Below are positions 46,007-58,228 of a stretch of DNA of 64,000 nt, in pieces (the stretch's first letter is position 1; each line of letters starts with the position of its first letter). The notes below the pieces were generated by a model. It saw only the letters and a list, made by a program, of their open reading frames with translations. It made no database searches and was not told the DNA's origin. The translations under genes were made by a program, and so were the position numbers. The stretch comes from Orobanche coerulescens (Eukaryota > Streptophyta > Magnoliopsida > Lamiales > Orobanchaceae), in the NCBI GenBank assembly GCA_033398695.1, contig CM065815.1:97368501-97432500 (forward strand), written 5' to 3'.

Positions 46007-48845
46007 ATCCCCCACTTGCACTAATTGCCACACACTATGGTATCTAATACCCATGTTCTCCAGATGACGCTCCAAGCTAGTCTGAGAAAGTGGCTTGGTC
46101 AGTAGATCGGCGACGTTGTCGGCCGAGTCTACTCTGTGCAGCACAATGTATCCCTTGCGAACAAATTCTCTTACGAGATGATACTTCCTCTCAATAAGTT
46201 TGGTGCTGTTGTGAAACCTCGGCTCCTTGGCTCGCGCTGACTCCGTCGTTGTCGTGATGCAGTAGACAGCACTCGGACATGGTATCACTTGAAGTTCTCC
46301 CAGAAACTTCTTAATCCAGAACCCTTCTTTGGAAGCCTCCGAGGCTGCTTGATACTCAGCCTGACAGGTGGAATCAGCAGTCGCGCTTTGCTTGGCACTA
46401 CGCCAAGATACCGCTCCTCCATTAATAGTTAATATGTAGCCAGAAGTGGACATCGAGTCGTCCTTCAGTCCTTGGAAGTCCGAAGCATATAGTATATTAC
46501 TCATTTCCTTGCGTTTTTCCTCACTTTGATGACACATCTTCAAGGTGAGTTTTATTCCATGTCGCATCGGTAGGAACCCTCTTTTAGAATCATCCATCTT
46601 AAATCGCTTTAATATCTTATCTATATAGAGGGCTTGGGAAAGGCCTATTGTTCTCTTCGCTCTATCCCGGTAGAGTCGAATTCCAAGAATATAGGTTGCT
46701 TCTCCCAAGTCTTTCATGGAGAAATTACTCGAAAGCCAAGCTTTTACGTAATCGAGCATTCCCACATCATTTCCTATTAGCAGAATATCATCCACATATA
46801 GTACTAAGAATGCGATCTTGCTCCCACTAACCCTCTTGTATACACAAGGTTCCTCTTCATTTTGCACGAAGTCAAACTCTTTGACCGCCTCGTCAAAACG
46901 AAGGTTCCAACTACGCAACGCTTGCTTCAGTCCATAAATGGAATGCTGAAGCTTGCACACTTTCTGAATATCGACTTCGGACACAAAGCCTTTAGGCTGC
47001 TCCATATAGATTTTCTCCTCGAGGAATCCATTATGGAAAGCCGTCTTTACGTCCATTTACCATATCTCATAATCGTGGTAGGCAGCTATAGCAAGCATCA
47101 TGCGAATAGACTTGATCATGGCTACGGGCGAGAAGGTATCGTGGTAATCAATCCCTTACTTCTGGGTATAACCCTTTGCCAGAAGCCTGGCCTTATAGGC
47201 GTCAACCTTGCCATCACCATCAGTCTTTCTCTTGTAGATCCACTTGTTCCCAATAGGCACTATGCCCTTGGGGCGGTCTACTAGAGTCCAGACCTGATTG
47301 ACATGCATCGAGTCTATCTCAGCTTCCATAGCTTCACGCCATTTCGCGGAGTCTACATCCACCATCGCTTGGTCATAGGTCGTCGGGTCGGTCTCTTGGC
47401 TATCACTTGGAACCTCATGAAGACCCAGCTCCTCCAAGTGCACAAGCCCATACCTCTCAGGTAAATGAGACACCCTACTAGACTTACGAGGTGGTTGTAC
47501 TTGTGTTTCAGAAAGTTCGGTTCCAGTTTCTTGCACAGGTGTCTCCCGAGGAGTTTCATTGTATTCTTCTAAAGAAATACTTCTACCTGCTCCGCCTTCC
47601 TGAATGAATTCATCTTCCAGGAAGTGTGCTTGTAAAACAACAACGATCCTTCGATCTTCGGGCATGTAGAATAGATATCCCATCATCCCAGACGAGAATC
47701 CAATGAAACGTCCCTTCACGGACCTAGCTTCCAACTTTTCCACCTTAGTCTTCTTGACATAGGCGGGACACCCCCAAATCCTAATATGATTAAGACTTGG
47801 TTTCCTTCCCTCCCACATATCATGTGGAGTTTTAGAAATGGATTTAGAAGGACATCTGTTCAAGATGTAAGCAGCAGTCAGGAGTGCATACCCCCACAGG
47901 TAAATTGGTAAGTCAGTATAGCCCAGCATGGAACGGACCATGTTTAACAAGGTCCGGTTCCTTCTTTCTGACACACCATTTAACTGAGGAGTACCTGGAG
48001 GTGTTAGTTGTGAAACTATTCCATGTTCCTTAAGGAACTCGTCAAACTCCGTACTCATATACTCGCCACCTCGGTCCGACCAAAGTGCTTTGATATGATT
48101 ACCAGTTTGTTTCTCGACTAGGGCCTTGAATTCCTGGAATTTCTCAAAAGCCTCGGATTTATGTTTCATTAAGTATACATAACCATACCTAGTATGATCA
48201 TCTGTAAACGTAATGAAATATTGATATCCGTCACGTGCTGCTTCCAAAGCACCACATACGTCGGTATGGATTAATCCCAGTTTATCAGCGGCTCTTTCAA
48301 ATGTCCCTGTGAAGGGGGACTTAGTCATTTTGCCTTTTAGGCAAGATTCACAAGTAGGAAAGGGATCTGATCCCAATGGACCCATAAGTCCATCTTTTTC
48401 CATCTTGTAAACCTTGGTCTGACCAACATGACCAAGTCTAAGATGCCATTTCAAAACTTGATTGGTTTCATCCCTACCACGTTTTCTAGTCATAGTATTC
48501 ACAACTACTTTGTTGCTGAGATTTAGATGATACAATCCATTCAACAATGTAGCAGTACCCACTAGTTTATTTCTAAAATAAATTTTGCAGGAACCATCAC
48601 CAATAAAAAATGAAAAGTCTTTTCGGTCCATGACCGGAATGGATACAATGTTTTTGTGCCCCTTGGGCAAAACAAGTACATCTTCTAAAGTCAAAACAAA
48701 GCCGGATTCTAAACCCAAAAGAAGTGATCCTATGTCGGTCGCCTCGACACTATGCCCGCTTCGACCGTGATCATAACTTCTCCAGATCCAAGCTTCCTAC
48801 TTTGTTCAGATCTGATTCATGGTACAAATATGAGAACTAGCACGA
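46007..48845 (-). pseudogene. Element B protease, integrase, RT and RNase H, broken
   Basis: Protease (near 48840) reads LDSRASSH, so the Gly of the DSGA active-site motif is Arg. The open block 48718-47156 has the pre-integrase zinc region (HLRLGHVGQTK to CESCLKGK) and the integrase core with TDVCG, WSDRGGEYMSTEF and GVSERRNRTLL, so D, D and E are intact. Stops follow at about 47153 and 47057. RT (47056-46007) has MDVKTAFHNGFLEEKIYMEQ and the catalytic VLYVDDILLI. About 70 residues that normally lie between SNILYAS and SDFQG are missing in frame. RNase H has TADSTCQAEYQAA and ends in VADLLTKPL. Confidence 0.9.
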
Positions 48846-48899
48846 GAATCCAGTATCCAGAAGTAGAAAATACAAGAGCGAACAATTTGTTTCCAAAAC

Positions 48900-49729
48900 T
48901 AAAGTTCTGCAGAAGTGCCATGAAGAATCGGACAGTCTCTAGCCCGGTGGCCTAGCTCACCGCACTTGAGACAAGCATCCTTCTTCTTCTTGTTCTTGGA
49001 ACCATCGGGGCCTTGCCCTTTCCCTTAGTGGTCCTTAACTTGTGGTCGAGGTTGCTTCTTGGTCTTTTTCTTCTTGTTCTTAGACCTCAGGAGTCGGAAG
49101 AAATCACAAGCGAGACTCCTTCATCCACGGAGTCTTCATCTCGAGGCGAGCGATACAAGTTTGTTCATTAGCCCAGCTAAATTACATGCAATCTCATTGC
49201 AGTTGAAGTTCATAACAAACAGTGAGAAGGAATCAGGGAGAGACTGTAGGATAAGGTCGGTTTGGAGAGAAGTATCCATTTTAAAATCAAGAGCCTCCAA
49301 TCTCTCGATCATGGATATCATTTTGAGGACGTGTTCCCCAACCTTCTCACCTTCCTTCATCCTTGCACCGAACAGTTGCTTGAATATCTCATATCTAGCA
49401 GTTCTGCTGTGCTTACCATAAAGTTCGGTTAAGTGAGATAGAATCTGCCTAGCAGAAGTCATTTTCTCATGAGCTCTCTGAAGCTCATTAGACATGGAAG
49501 CTATCATATAAGCACGGACTTTCACGTCATCCTTAACCCACTTTTCGTGGTTTTCAATCTCTTCCTGATTGGCTCGGGTCCGCACAGGAGGCGCCGGAAT
49601 GTCCGTGTCCAAGACGTATCCCGGTGCCTTTATACTGAGGACAATCATCAGATTGCGGAGCCAATCCACAAAGTTAGGTCCTATTAAGGTGTTCTTTTCG
49701 AGCAGAATTGCGAGTGGATTCATTGTCAT
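48900..49729 (-). pseudogene. Element B gag with one zinc knuckle
   Basis: The open part 49729-49136 (197 aa) is a UBN2-type copia gag, with NFVDWLRNLMIVLSIKAPGY near the start and ILSHLTELYGKHSRTARYEI further on. After a break it continues into a Lys-rich stretch and an intact CCHC knuckle CLKCGELGHRARDC (about 48980-48940). Gag would form the particle that packages element RNA. Confidence 0.88.
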
Positions 49730-51084
49730 ATTGAGATTTGAGTCTGCATTAAGTATAACAGATTAATTAGTGACTTGTTATATTATGATCTGAGTATAGA
49801 ATTAAGGTCTTTTCTATTCTTGTTACCCATCTCCCACTATTTTTATCGGAATAACACACTCCCATGTGAAATCCGGAAGTATGGTCGCTCTACTTCATAG
49901 TGGTGATCGAGTTCTTTATAAATCTTAATAGAGGGCAACCGAACAGGTTTCTAGTCTATTAATTTTCATAAAGTGGTGTCCAACACCAACCCACTAATGG
50001 ATGATTCGATCTTCTTTTTCCCCTTGTTCACTCCCCTCAACCTATACGGTTTCTATGGTTCGTGAACAAGTTAAGTTTATACCATCGACGCAAATCAGTT
50101 TCACAATTGAATCTTATCCAGCAACCTATCAGGTTTCTAGGGATAAAATTTGCTCCAACCGAAGGCATCCAATGCGCTCCCGGTAATTTATCCGTCCTCC
50201 CCGAACGACTACCCCGATAACTCGGAAGCATAGCACATCCGGTTTGGATTTCAATTTCCCGAAAACTCGATGGAGGGAAGGAAAACCTTGAAACCTTATA
50301 AACTTAATTATTTGTTGTGGGAGAATTATCGCGATTAACGTTACACTTTGCACATTAATCATTTAAACGCGTTTGTGGCATTCATACAATATGAAACAAC
50401 CATTCACAACCTAGTTGCTACCAACATGTGGTTCATGGACCGTTCCTAGAAAACAAAAACTCTGTAATCTAATTACAAGTCTTTGTCTTGAATCTTCGTC
50501 TTCTCGAAATGGATCTTCCTCCGGTCTTCGTCATTACATATAAATTTTACATTGAAAATTGCATCCTAGATACAAATTTTTCTAGTAAAATAAATAGGCT
50601 CAAAACGGCCTTTACAACCCAATCGAATAAAACGAACAATTCAAAAACTAAGTCCACGAACCACATCCCCATTCAAAAGCATTCATCCAATAAATACTAA
50701 ATAAATGGAAAGCGTAGAGATACATTGATCCAATCAACAATACGAACCGATCAAATCGATTCACACAATCGGTAATATGATAACGTTCAAAATAATTCGG
50801 TCGACCATAAATATTCTAATTAATCAAAATTCCCTTATAAAATGAAATACTATAAATCATTTTAATCATATTAAATCCAATTTAATATGCGGGAGATTAA
50901 TTTTTTAAGAATACACGGAAAAATTGAGCTGGGGCGAAATTGGGCTGCCTGACCGAGTCACCCTCGGCAGCTTTCCGGCAGACAGGCCTGGCGTGGCCGA
51001 GTCACGCTCGGCAGCTGCCGGCCAGGCACGACCCATGTCTCCTGACACGGTCGGGTCTGCCTGGAAGTGGCCTGGGGACTGCCG
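49730..51084 (-). other. Element B leader between gag and the C insertion
   Basis: I found no ORF of known type. The last 150 bp (50935-51084) are GC-rich with inverted motifs such as GCCGAGTCACGCTCGGC. The same kind of sequence resumes at 60460 beyond element C, so C (TSD TGCCG) landed inside this GC block. Confidence 0.6.
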
Positions 51085-53329
51085 TGTAACACCCCAATAC
51101 ACAAATGGGACATTACACGCCGTAGAACCCTCATGAGGTCTACCAGGCTGACACTTGACACATAAACCACAATATAATCCCAAATGATGCATTCAAAAAG
51201 TAACTAAGGCCGTGGCCTCGGCCAAAACATTTTAACGGAGTACATGAATATAAGATAAATACCAATTCATTGCCCACGCAGGGGACTTAAACCAAGTTTC
51301 AAAGTAAACAGTCTAACTCCGGTACTCGACAAATGCAATGACACAACATAAAAATACTGACTCGAGCCACATCATCAAGCCATCCCATCCTTTACGTGCG
51401 TGCCCCGTGCCAGCTCCTCAACTCTCCCGGTACCTGAAATGCATAAGACGCATTTCCCCCATTTAAGGGGTTAGCATTCGAATAGCTAGTGCAAGTACAC
51501 AATTACACAACATTATATACAAAACGGTTTTAAACAATCATCTCAACCATAAGTCATTTGCCACATATATATTCCGGAATACTACATTGGCAATCAAAAA
51601 CAGTTTCCAAACATCACGATGTCACAAAATCACAACTGGTATCCCGTGGCCGTACCCCTTAGTATCGACCCCCAGACATCCCGTCGAACGCTCCGGGTGG
51701 GATACCACTTCCGCGGCCGTACCCCTTAGTATCGACCCCGGACATCCCGTCGGACACTCCGGTGGAAGTTCAATCACACACGCACCCCTACCACTTCCAC
51801 GGCCGTACCCTTAGTATCGACCCCGGACATCCCGTCGGACACTCCGGGTGGAAGGAACACAACTCACGCACCCAAAAATCACCATTTATCATTCATTTCG
51901 AAAATCACAACATACATAACGAAATGTAATACATGTACTTGCCTTGAACACGATGAAACAAGGGAAACAACGAAGGAATAGGTTTTGGTCCGAACAATCC
52001 TCCCAAATCCGCTCCTAGCACAACAACGGTATACAACAAGTCTCAATAATGCGGAAAGGTAAGAATTAATCCTAATTCTACCCGTTGGGACAATTCATCG
52101 GACACTACGCGTGCGTAAGGAAATGAAATTGGTCAATGGTGCAATAACGGGATTTCATCCCAACCAATAACAAGAAAACCAAGGGTCACGAGTATACTAT
52201 CAAAATCTAACAACAACATCGGTTAATTCGGATTAAAACACAAGATCACCACCAAACCCTCCCCAAAATCATACTAGGGTCAAAGGAGTTCTTACCTCTT
52301 GAAGATTCAAGCCCTATGATCCGAAGAACACGCGCTAGATCCACAATCCGAGCTACACGATCGAAGGAAGATGAAGAAAAACACACAATCAAATGGTAGA
52401 TGGAGGAAAATCCCCCTCTCAACCCTCTCTCTCTCGCGTACGGTGGAAGGAAGGAAGAAATGAGTGAATTCGCTGAATAAAAACGCATATATAGCGCTGA
52501 CCGCGTTGTGTGCCGCTTTCACTGAATCGTGCCGCGGCACAGCCAAAATCGCGCCTGATGATCGCCGACCGCTCGTTGCCGCGGCTCATTCGAATTGTGC
52601 CACGGCTCGACTCGGCATGTGCCGCAGATCGCCGGGATCGTGCCGCGGCACGCAGTCTGATCGTTTTGGCCGGCAAGTGCCACACGGTGTGCCGCGGCCT
52701 GCACAAGTGTGCCGCGCACCGACTTCATGTGCCGCGGCGCACAATCCTTGTGCCGCGGCACACGGTACAGTTTGCTCGGACAACAGCTGGGTGATGTGTG
52801 TGCCGCGGCGCACAGTCCATGTGCCGCGGCCCACACCCCCCCTCGGGTCCCAAAATGACGAAAAATGATCCGGAAAGAGAATAAAAGCAATAGGGATCGA
52901 TATTTGGGCAACGATAACACGAAATTGAAGTACGGAATCCAAAAACGATCTGAGGTACACAACCAGAGTCGAACAAGGCACAAATTCCCTAAACTTCTGG
53001 GAAATTACAAAAACGGCCCAAACATCCGAAAAATCACGACACAACGTCGGATTAACAATCCGAAACTCACAACATGCTCTAATCAAACACACGAGCTCAT
53101 GGAAGTAAGAAAATGATGAAATCGAACGAGTTTAACAAGAATCGAATACACAAGAGACAAAATATATCACAAGATTAAATTACGTAAAAACATTATCGAG
53201 ACCCATCTAAACGGAAAAACTCCAAGCACAAAATAGGTTCGGAATTACAAAACAGTGCCAAGCGAGTTGTCCGAAACGAATACGCACCAAAAATAGAAAT
53301 TACTAAAAATAGAAAACGCGGATATTACA
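51085..53329 (-). repeat. Element C 3' LTR
   Basis: It is 2245 bp and nearly identical to 58229-60454 outside the palindrome cluster. It carries three tandem units with GGCCGTACCCCTTAGTATCG (near 51650, 51717 and 51801). A TATA-like CTATATATGC lies at 52493-52484 on the minus strand. Confidence 0.95.
52497..52835 (-). promoter_or_regulatory. Palindrome cluster GTGCCGCGGCAC, 3' LTR of C
   Basis: More than ten GCCGCGG cores occur, several within the 12-bp palindrome GTGCCGCGGCAC (for example 52529, 52639, 52749). The cluster abuts the TATA-like CTATATATGC. The Arg/Ala/Pro-rich reading frames here are composition artefacts. Confidence 0.7.
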
Positions 53330-53341
53330 TTATCTCCCCCT
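53330..53341 (-). other. Polypurine tract of C
   Basis: AGGGGGAGATAA on the minus strand lies directly before the 3' LTR. The AAGTTTCGGGACGAAACTTA motif just upstream is also found in E and F. Confidence 0.9.
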
Positions 53342-53365
53342 AAAAAATAAGTTTCGTCCCGAAAC

Positions 53366-54628
53366 TTACAACACGAATAACTCGGGGTATCTCGACCTCA
53401 TACTCTCCTCTGTTTCCCACGTGGCTTCCTCGGATCCATGCCTCGACCACTGCACTTTGACCAAAGGAATGGTTTTGTGCCTGAGTTGCTTCACTCGGCG
53501 CTCTAAGATCTGAATCGGCCTCTCCTCGAAGGTAATGTCGGGCCCTAACTCGATCTCTCCAAAATCAATAATATGGCTAGGGTCCGATACGTACTTCCTA
53601 AGCTGGGAAACATGAAATACGTTATGCACGTGGCTCAGGGACGGCGGCAAGCCTAATCGATACGCAAGCTCTCCGACTCTATCTAAAATCTCAAACGGCC
53701 CGATATATCTCGGACTAAGTTTACCCTTCCGACCGAAGCGGTAAACTCCCCGAGTCGGCGACACCTTAAGCAAGACGTGATCTCCCACCTCAAACTCCAA
53801 CGGTCGGCGACACGTATCGACATAAGACTTCTGCCGACTCTGGGCCGTCAACAATCTACCACGAATCAGGGTAATCTTCTCCCTCGTCTCAACTATCATG
53901 TCGGGCTCGGTACCGATTAACTCGGACGTATCGTCCCAACACAGCGGTGATCTGCACCTCCTTCCATACAACGCTTCGAATGGTGCCATTTTGATCGAGG
54001 CATGCCAACTATTGTTGTACGTGAACTCGATCAACGGCAAGTGTGTCTCCCAATCATCCTTCCAATCTAAGGCACAGGCTCTCAACATATCCTCTAACGT
54101 CTAAATCGTCCGCTCCGACTGTCCGTCAGTCTGAGGGTGGTAAGACGTACTGAGTCTCAACTCGGTCCCTAAAGCTCGGTGAACCGCCTGCCAAAAATGT
54201 GATACAAAACGGCCATCACGATCTGAAATAATACTCTTAGGAGTCCCATGCAATCTCACGATCTCCGCAATAAACACTCGGGCCAGCCTCTCTGGCCCCC
54301 ACGTGTCCTTAATACTTAGAAAATGAGCTGATTTGGTTAGTCGATCAACAACGACCCAAATCATGTTCATTCCCGTCTGGGTCTTAGGCATACCGGTAAT
54401 GAAATCCATAGTAATATCCTCCCATTTCCATTCCGGGATAGGAAGTGGTCGTAACAGCCCCGCGGGTCGCTGATGCTCGATCTTAACCTGCTGACAGGTC
54501 AGACACCTCGACACAAACTCGCTAACGTCTGCCTTCAAATTACTCCACCAGTAGTTGCTCCTCACATCCTTGTACATTTTACTCGTACCAGGATGTATGG
54601 AGTAAGGTGTAGCATGAGCTTCACTCAA
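53366..54628 (-). pseudogene. Element C integrase and chromodomain-like tail
   Basis: The zinc region ([20 protein letters not shown] to [15 protein letters not shown]) is followed by a core with [28 protein letters not shown] and [12 protein letters not shown], so the visible catalytic residues are kept. A TAG at 54098-54100 replaces a glutamine codon after ERTI. The second half (54088-53366) is open, with [40 protein letters not shown] and the tail VKVQWSRHGSEEATWE. Another TAG (54631-54629) separates this block from RNase H. Confidence 0.92.
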
Positions 54629-55860
54629 GATCTTCTATCTCAGCTCAATATCACACGGTACACAAAGTCTACTGCGAAACCTCAAAAATCCATCATCGTG
54701 AACCACAAATCCAGGGGCTTTCCCTTTCCTCACATCCTCCCTCAGCTGGACTAAAAACGGATCGTCATACTGCTTCGCCTTGATATCATCCGTCATGGAC
54801 GAAGTGATCTCTAATGCACATAACTGGCCCTGAACTCTCTGAACCCAAACCTCAATATTCTGACCGATGAAATCTCGCTGGATCCTACTCTGCGGTGTGA
54901 GTACCTCTAGCATCTGTAAAGCCATCGGTTTTCGGCTCAACGCATCAGCCACTACGTTGGCCTTACCCGGATGGTAAAGTATCTCAAGGTCGTAATCTTT
55001 AATTAGCTCTAACCACCTATGCTGTCTCGTATTCAACTCTTTCTGGCTGAAGACGTACTTCAGACTCTTGTGATCCATAAAAATCTTACACGATGACCCA
55101 TAGAGGTAATGCCTCCAGATTTTTAAGGCGAAAACGACCGCATCTAACTCCAAATCGTGCGTGGGATAATTTACTTCATAAGGTTTCAATTGGCGGGACG
55201 CATAAGCAATCACTCTGTCTCTCTGCATCAAAACACATCCTAGACCAAGGCCCGAAGCATCACTATACACTACAAAGTCCTCGTTCCCCTGAGGTAATGC
55301 TAAAACGGGCGCGGTAGTCAGATGTCTCTTTAACTCACAAAGCCGTCCCCGCCTGTCTCACCCACTCGAACTTCTGAGTTTTCTGGAGCAACTGAGTGAG
55401 TGGTCTAGTGATCTTAGAAAATCCCTCAACGAATCTGCGGTAATAGCCGGCAAGACCCAGAAAACTCCTCACCTCCTTCACATTCTTAGGTGGCTCCCAA
55501 GCCATCACTGCCTCTATCTTCTGCGGATCTACCCGAACTCCCTCTGCTGAAATCACATGCCCGAGGAACGTCACTTCCTCGATCCAAAACTCACACTTAG
55601 AGAACTTCGCGTACAACTGTTCAGCCCTCAAAGTGTCTAATACAATCCGGAGATGTAAGGCGTGCTCCTCCCGACTCCGTGAATAGATAAGAATATCGTC
55701 GATAAAAACGACTACGAATTTGTCCAGATACTCAATAAAAACTTTGTTCATCAACTGCATGAACACTGCTGGGGCATTGGTTAGCCCGAAAGGCATAACC
55801 ACAAACTCGTAATGGCCATATCTCGTCCGAAAGGCGACTTTGAATATCGACGCCCAATTC
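54629..55860 (-). pseudogene. Element C RT (second half) and RNase H
   Basis: It contains [20 protein letters not shown], the catalytic [30 protein letters not shown] and RNase H with [15 protein letters not shown] and ADALSRKPM. Small deletions near 55810-55890 break the frame to the first half of RT. A further frameshift near 55330 separates RT from RNase H. Confidence 0.92.
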
Positions 55861-57720
55861 TCAATCGGTAGTAGCCCGATCGCAAATCAATTTTGAAAAG
55901 ACTGCCGCCTCAAGCCGATCAAACAAATCGTCAATCCTGGGCAAAGGGTATTTATTTTTGATGGTCAGCTTGTTTAATTCTCGATAATCGATGCATAAAC
56001 GAAGTGACCCATCTTTCTTCTTAACGAAAAGTACGGGCGCACCCCAAGGCGATGCGCTCGGTCGAATATACCCTTTATCTAACAATTCTCCCAACTGGTT
56101 CTTCAACTCTAACATCTCCGACGGTGCCATACGGTACGGTGCTCGAGAAATAGGGGCTGCATTCGGCTCAGGATCGATAGGAAACTCCACCTCTCGCTGC
56201 GGTGGTAAACCCGGCAAGTCGTCTGGGAAAACATCGGGATACTCACTAACAACTGGAATTGACGACATTTCAACTCCACCATCTCCCGCCTTCAGAGCAT
56301 AACACCAGTAGCCGACACAACCCTGGTTCAAAAGTTTCATCGCCTTCAAGGCGCTAATCACGCTCCCCGATCTACCCGGCTTACAGCTGACGAGAGTATG
56401 CTCGGTGCCATCCTCGGCCACGATCGAGATAGTACGAGTCCGATAGTTCATGATAGCACCGTGACGCTCTAACCAGTCGTCCCCGAGGATTAAATCCTCA
56501 CCCTTGAGGTCGATAACAATGAGGTTCGAGGGCCAATCTCGGCTCCCGATCCTCACGGGGCAATCCCTAACTTCCCGGTCCCCAACCATACGATCCCCGC
56601 TAGGCGTACCCACCACAAATGGTTCACACTCAAACAAGCGGTTAAAGCCAATACGATTCACACAATCCGATGCAATAAAGGAATGGGTAGCACCCGAATC
56701 AAAAAGCACGGAAACTGGATGAGTAAGGATCTGAGTGGTACCTGATGCCACCGGAATGTCCGCCTCCTCTGTGCGCCTCATCTGGTACAATCGGGGGTGG
56801 ACTGAACCCGAACTCGAGGCTGCGCGGCGATCCGGCTGTCCCCGACCTCTACCGCGACCCGAACCCTGCGGAACCTGAGTAGCTGGAGTATTATGATCCC
56901 TCTGATCAGTAGTGGTAGTCGTAACTCTAGCGGCCCTGGTGGCTCTCTCACAATGAGTCGCCCGATGCCCGGTCTGCCCGCAAGTGTAGCAAGTAACGGG
57001 GGGAAAAGGACAATCCTTCATCAAATGCTCATATTGGTTGCAGTTAAAACAAACCTTGCCACCAGAAGCGACGGACTGAACTGAACGGTTACCCTGAGAT
57101 CCACCGGCCTGATGGAACGACCTCTTCCCCGGTATGGGAGCAGAACGAGACCTCAAAAACTGACCACCCTTCCCGGTCGAGAATCCACCGGTAGTCTTCT
57201 GCTTCTTAGCTTCCGAAACCGACTCTAATTCCGGAACCGCCATCTCGATCGCTAGGGCGCGATCCTGGTATTCTTTCAAAGTGGCACACATGAGCGGTGC
57301 CATACTCTGCCTAATATGCGGCTTCATTCGCATATTGAAGTAACGGATCTTATCAGCCTCCGTTCTTACTTGATCTCTTACGAACCCCAACTGCTGATTG
57401 TAAGAAATGATGGCCTGAGAAATAGGCACATCCTGAGGTGTAGCGGTGAAGAATTCCACAATTCTGCGCTCCTTGACTGGCGGCGGACAATACTCTGCTT
57501 CCATAGCAGCCTTGAATTCCTCCCAAGTAGCTCGACGGTCTCTGGGCACAACGGCCTCCCACCAATCCGCAGCTTCCTTATCCAGAGGTACTGGCAATAT
57601 GTACCTCCTGTCTTCGTGACAAGCTACGGCATCGAAGGTCTGGACAACCGAAAGAGCCAATTCTCCCAACCGAGGGAGTCGAGGATCCGAGAAACGAGGA
57701 GGGTGCATCTTAGTCACCAT
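55861..57720 (-). CDS. Element C gag end, zinc knuckles, protease and start of RT (open)
   Basis: This is 619 open codons. Gag capsid has [20 protein letters not shown] and [20 protein letters not shown]. Two knuckles follow: [14 protein letters not shown] (the usual Gly before His is Glu) and [14 protein letters not shown]. Protease has [15 protein letters not shown]. The linker [20 protein letters not shown] leads into RT with [20 protein letters not shown]. The frame is lost at 55861, where single-base deletions follow FSKL. It is part of a gag-pol polyprotein. Confidence 0.9.
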   Translation of the reverse strand: MVTKMHPPRFSDPRLPRLGELALSVVQTFDAVACHEDRRYILPVPLDKEAADWWEAVVPRDRRATWEEFKAAMEAEYCPPPVKERRIVEFFTATPQDVPISQAIISYNQQLGFVRDQVRTEADKIRYFNMRMKPHIRQSMAPLMCATLKEYQDRALAIEMAVPELESVSEAKKQKTTGGFSTGKGGQFLRSRSAPIPGKRSFHQAGGSQGNRSVQSVASGGKVCFNCNQYEHLMKDCPFPPVTCYTCGQTGHRATHCERATRAARVTTTTTDQRDHNTPATQVPQGSGRGRGRGQPDRRAASSSGSVHPRLYQMRRTEEADIPVASGTTQILTHPVSVLFDSGATHSFIASDCVNRIGFNRLFECEPFVVGTPSGDRMVGDREVRDCPVRIGSRDWPSNLIVIDLKGEDLILGDDWLERHGAIMNYRTRTISIVAEDGTEHTLVSCKPGRSGSVISALKAMKLLNQGCVGYWCYALKAGDGGVEMSSIPVVSEYPDVFPDDLPGLPPQREVEFPIDPEPNAAPISRAPYRMAPSEMLELKNQLGELLDKGYIRPSASPWGAPVLFVKKKDGSLRLCIDYRELNKLTIKNKYPLPRIDDLFDRLEAAVFSKLICDRATTD

Positions 57721-58124
57721 CTCAAGCCACTTACTAGCCTCCTCTTAGGTGTCGGGGCGGATTCTCGCGTCCACCCCGAGCTATCTCGAGTAAGTTGCGC
57801 TACCAATCGGCCAAGTACGGCAAGAGCTCTGGCCGGCATTATTACCCGACGGCACTGAGTGAGAGGCTGAGTCCGCAGAGGACTGAGAAAGTGAGCCCTC
57901 CTCATTATCAGCACCCCGACCACGGCCTCGGCCGCATCCCCTAGCCGGTCTACCACGACCTCTCAACATACTGAAGGAAAATAAGAAAAGGACAATATCA
58001 GGAAGATTCACAATTCACAAAGTTGGCAACACAAGTCACGATTCCGAACAGCGCAAGAAAACGAATTACAGAGATATAAGAGTTCGCGGAGACTTACAGC
58101 CACGGGTCGCACGAAAAGACGGTA
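57714..58124 (-). pseudogene. Element C gag N-terminus with mini-exon
   Basis: A start ATGCTACCGTCTTTTCG (about 58124) opens ten codons that run into GTAAGT. About 130 bp later TTTTCCTTCAG precedes a Gly-Arg-rich segment (GRGRPARGCGRGRGRG). Stops near 57780 and 57750 break the link to the main frame. Element E has the same layout. Confidence 0.65.
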
Positions 58125-58207
58125 GCATGATGATATTAGGCTCAACGACTGACTCTAATGACGCAACTGACAGACCCAAAATTCACCGACAGCCTAGGTA
58201 TTCAAAA

Positions 58208-58224
58208 CCTATGCTCTGATACCA
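58208..58224 (-). other. Primer binding site, initiator tRNA-Met (C)
   Basis: The minus strand reads TGGTATCAGAGCATAGG, four bases after the 5' LTR. Confidence 0.9.
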
Positions 58225-58228
58225 TAAA

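Noticed and set aside
52307..53116. Several overlapping Arg/Ala/Pro-rich ORFs on both strands
   Set aside because: They are composition artefacts of the GCCGCGG cluster in the LTR of C; they recur at 59393-60241 for the same reason.
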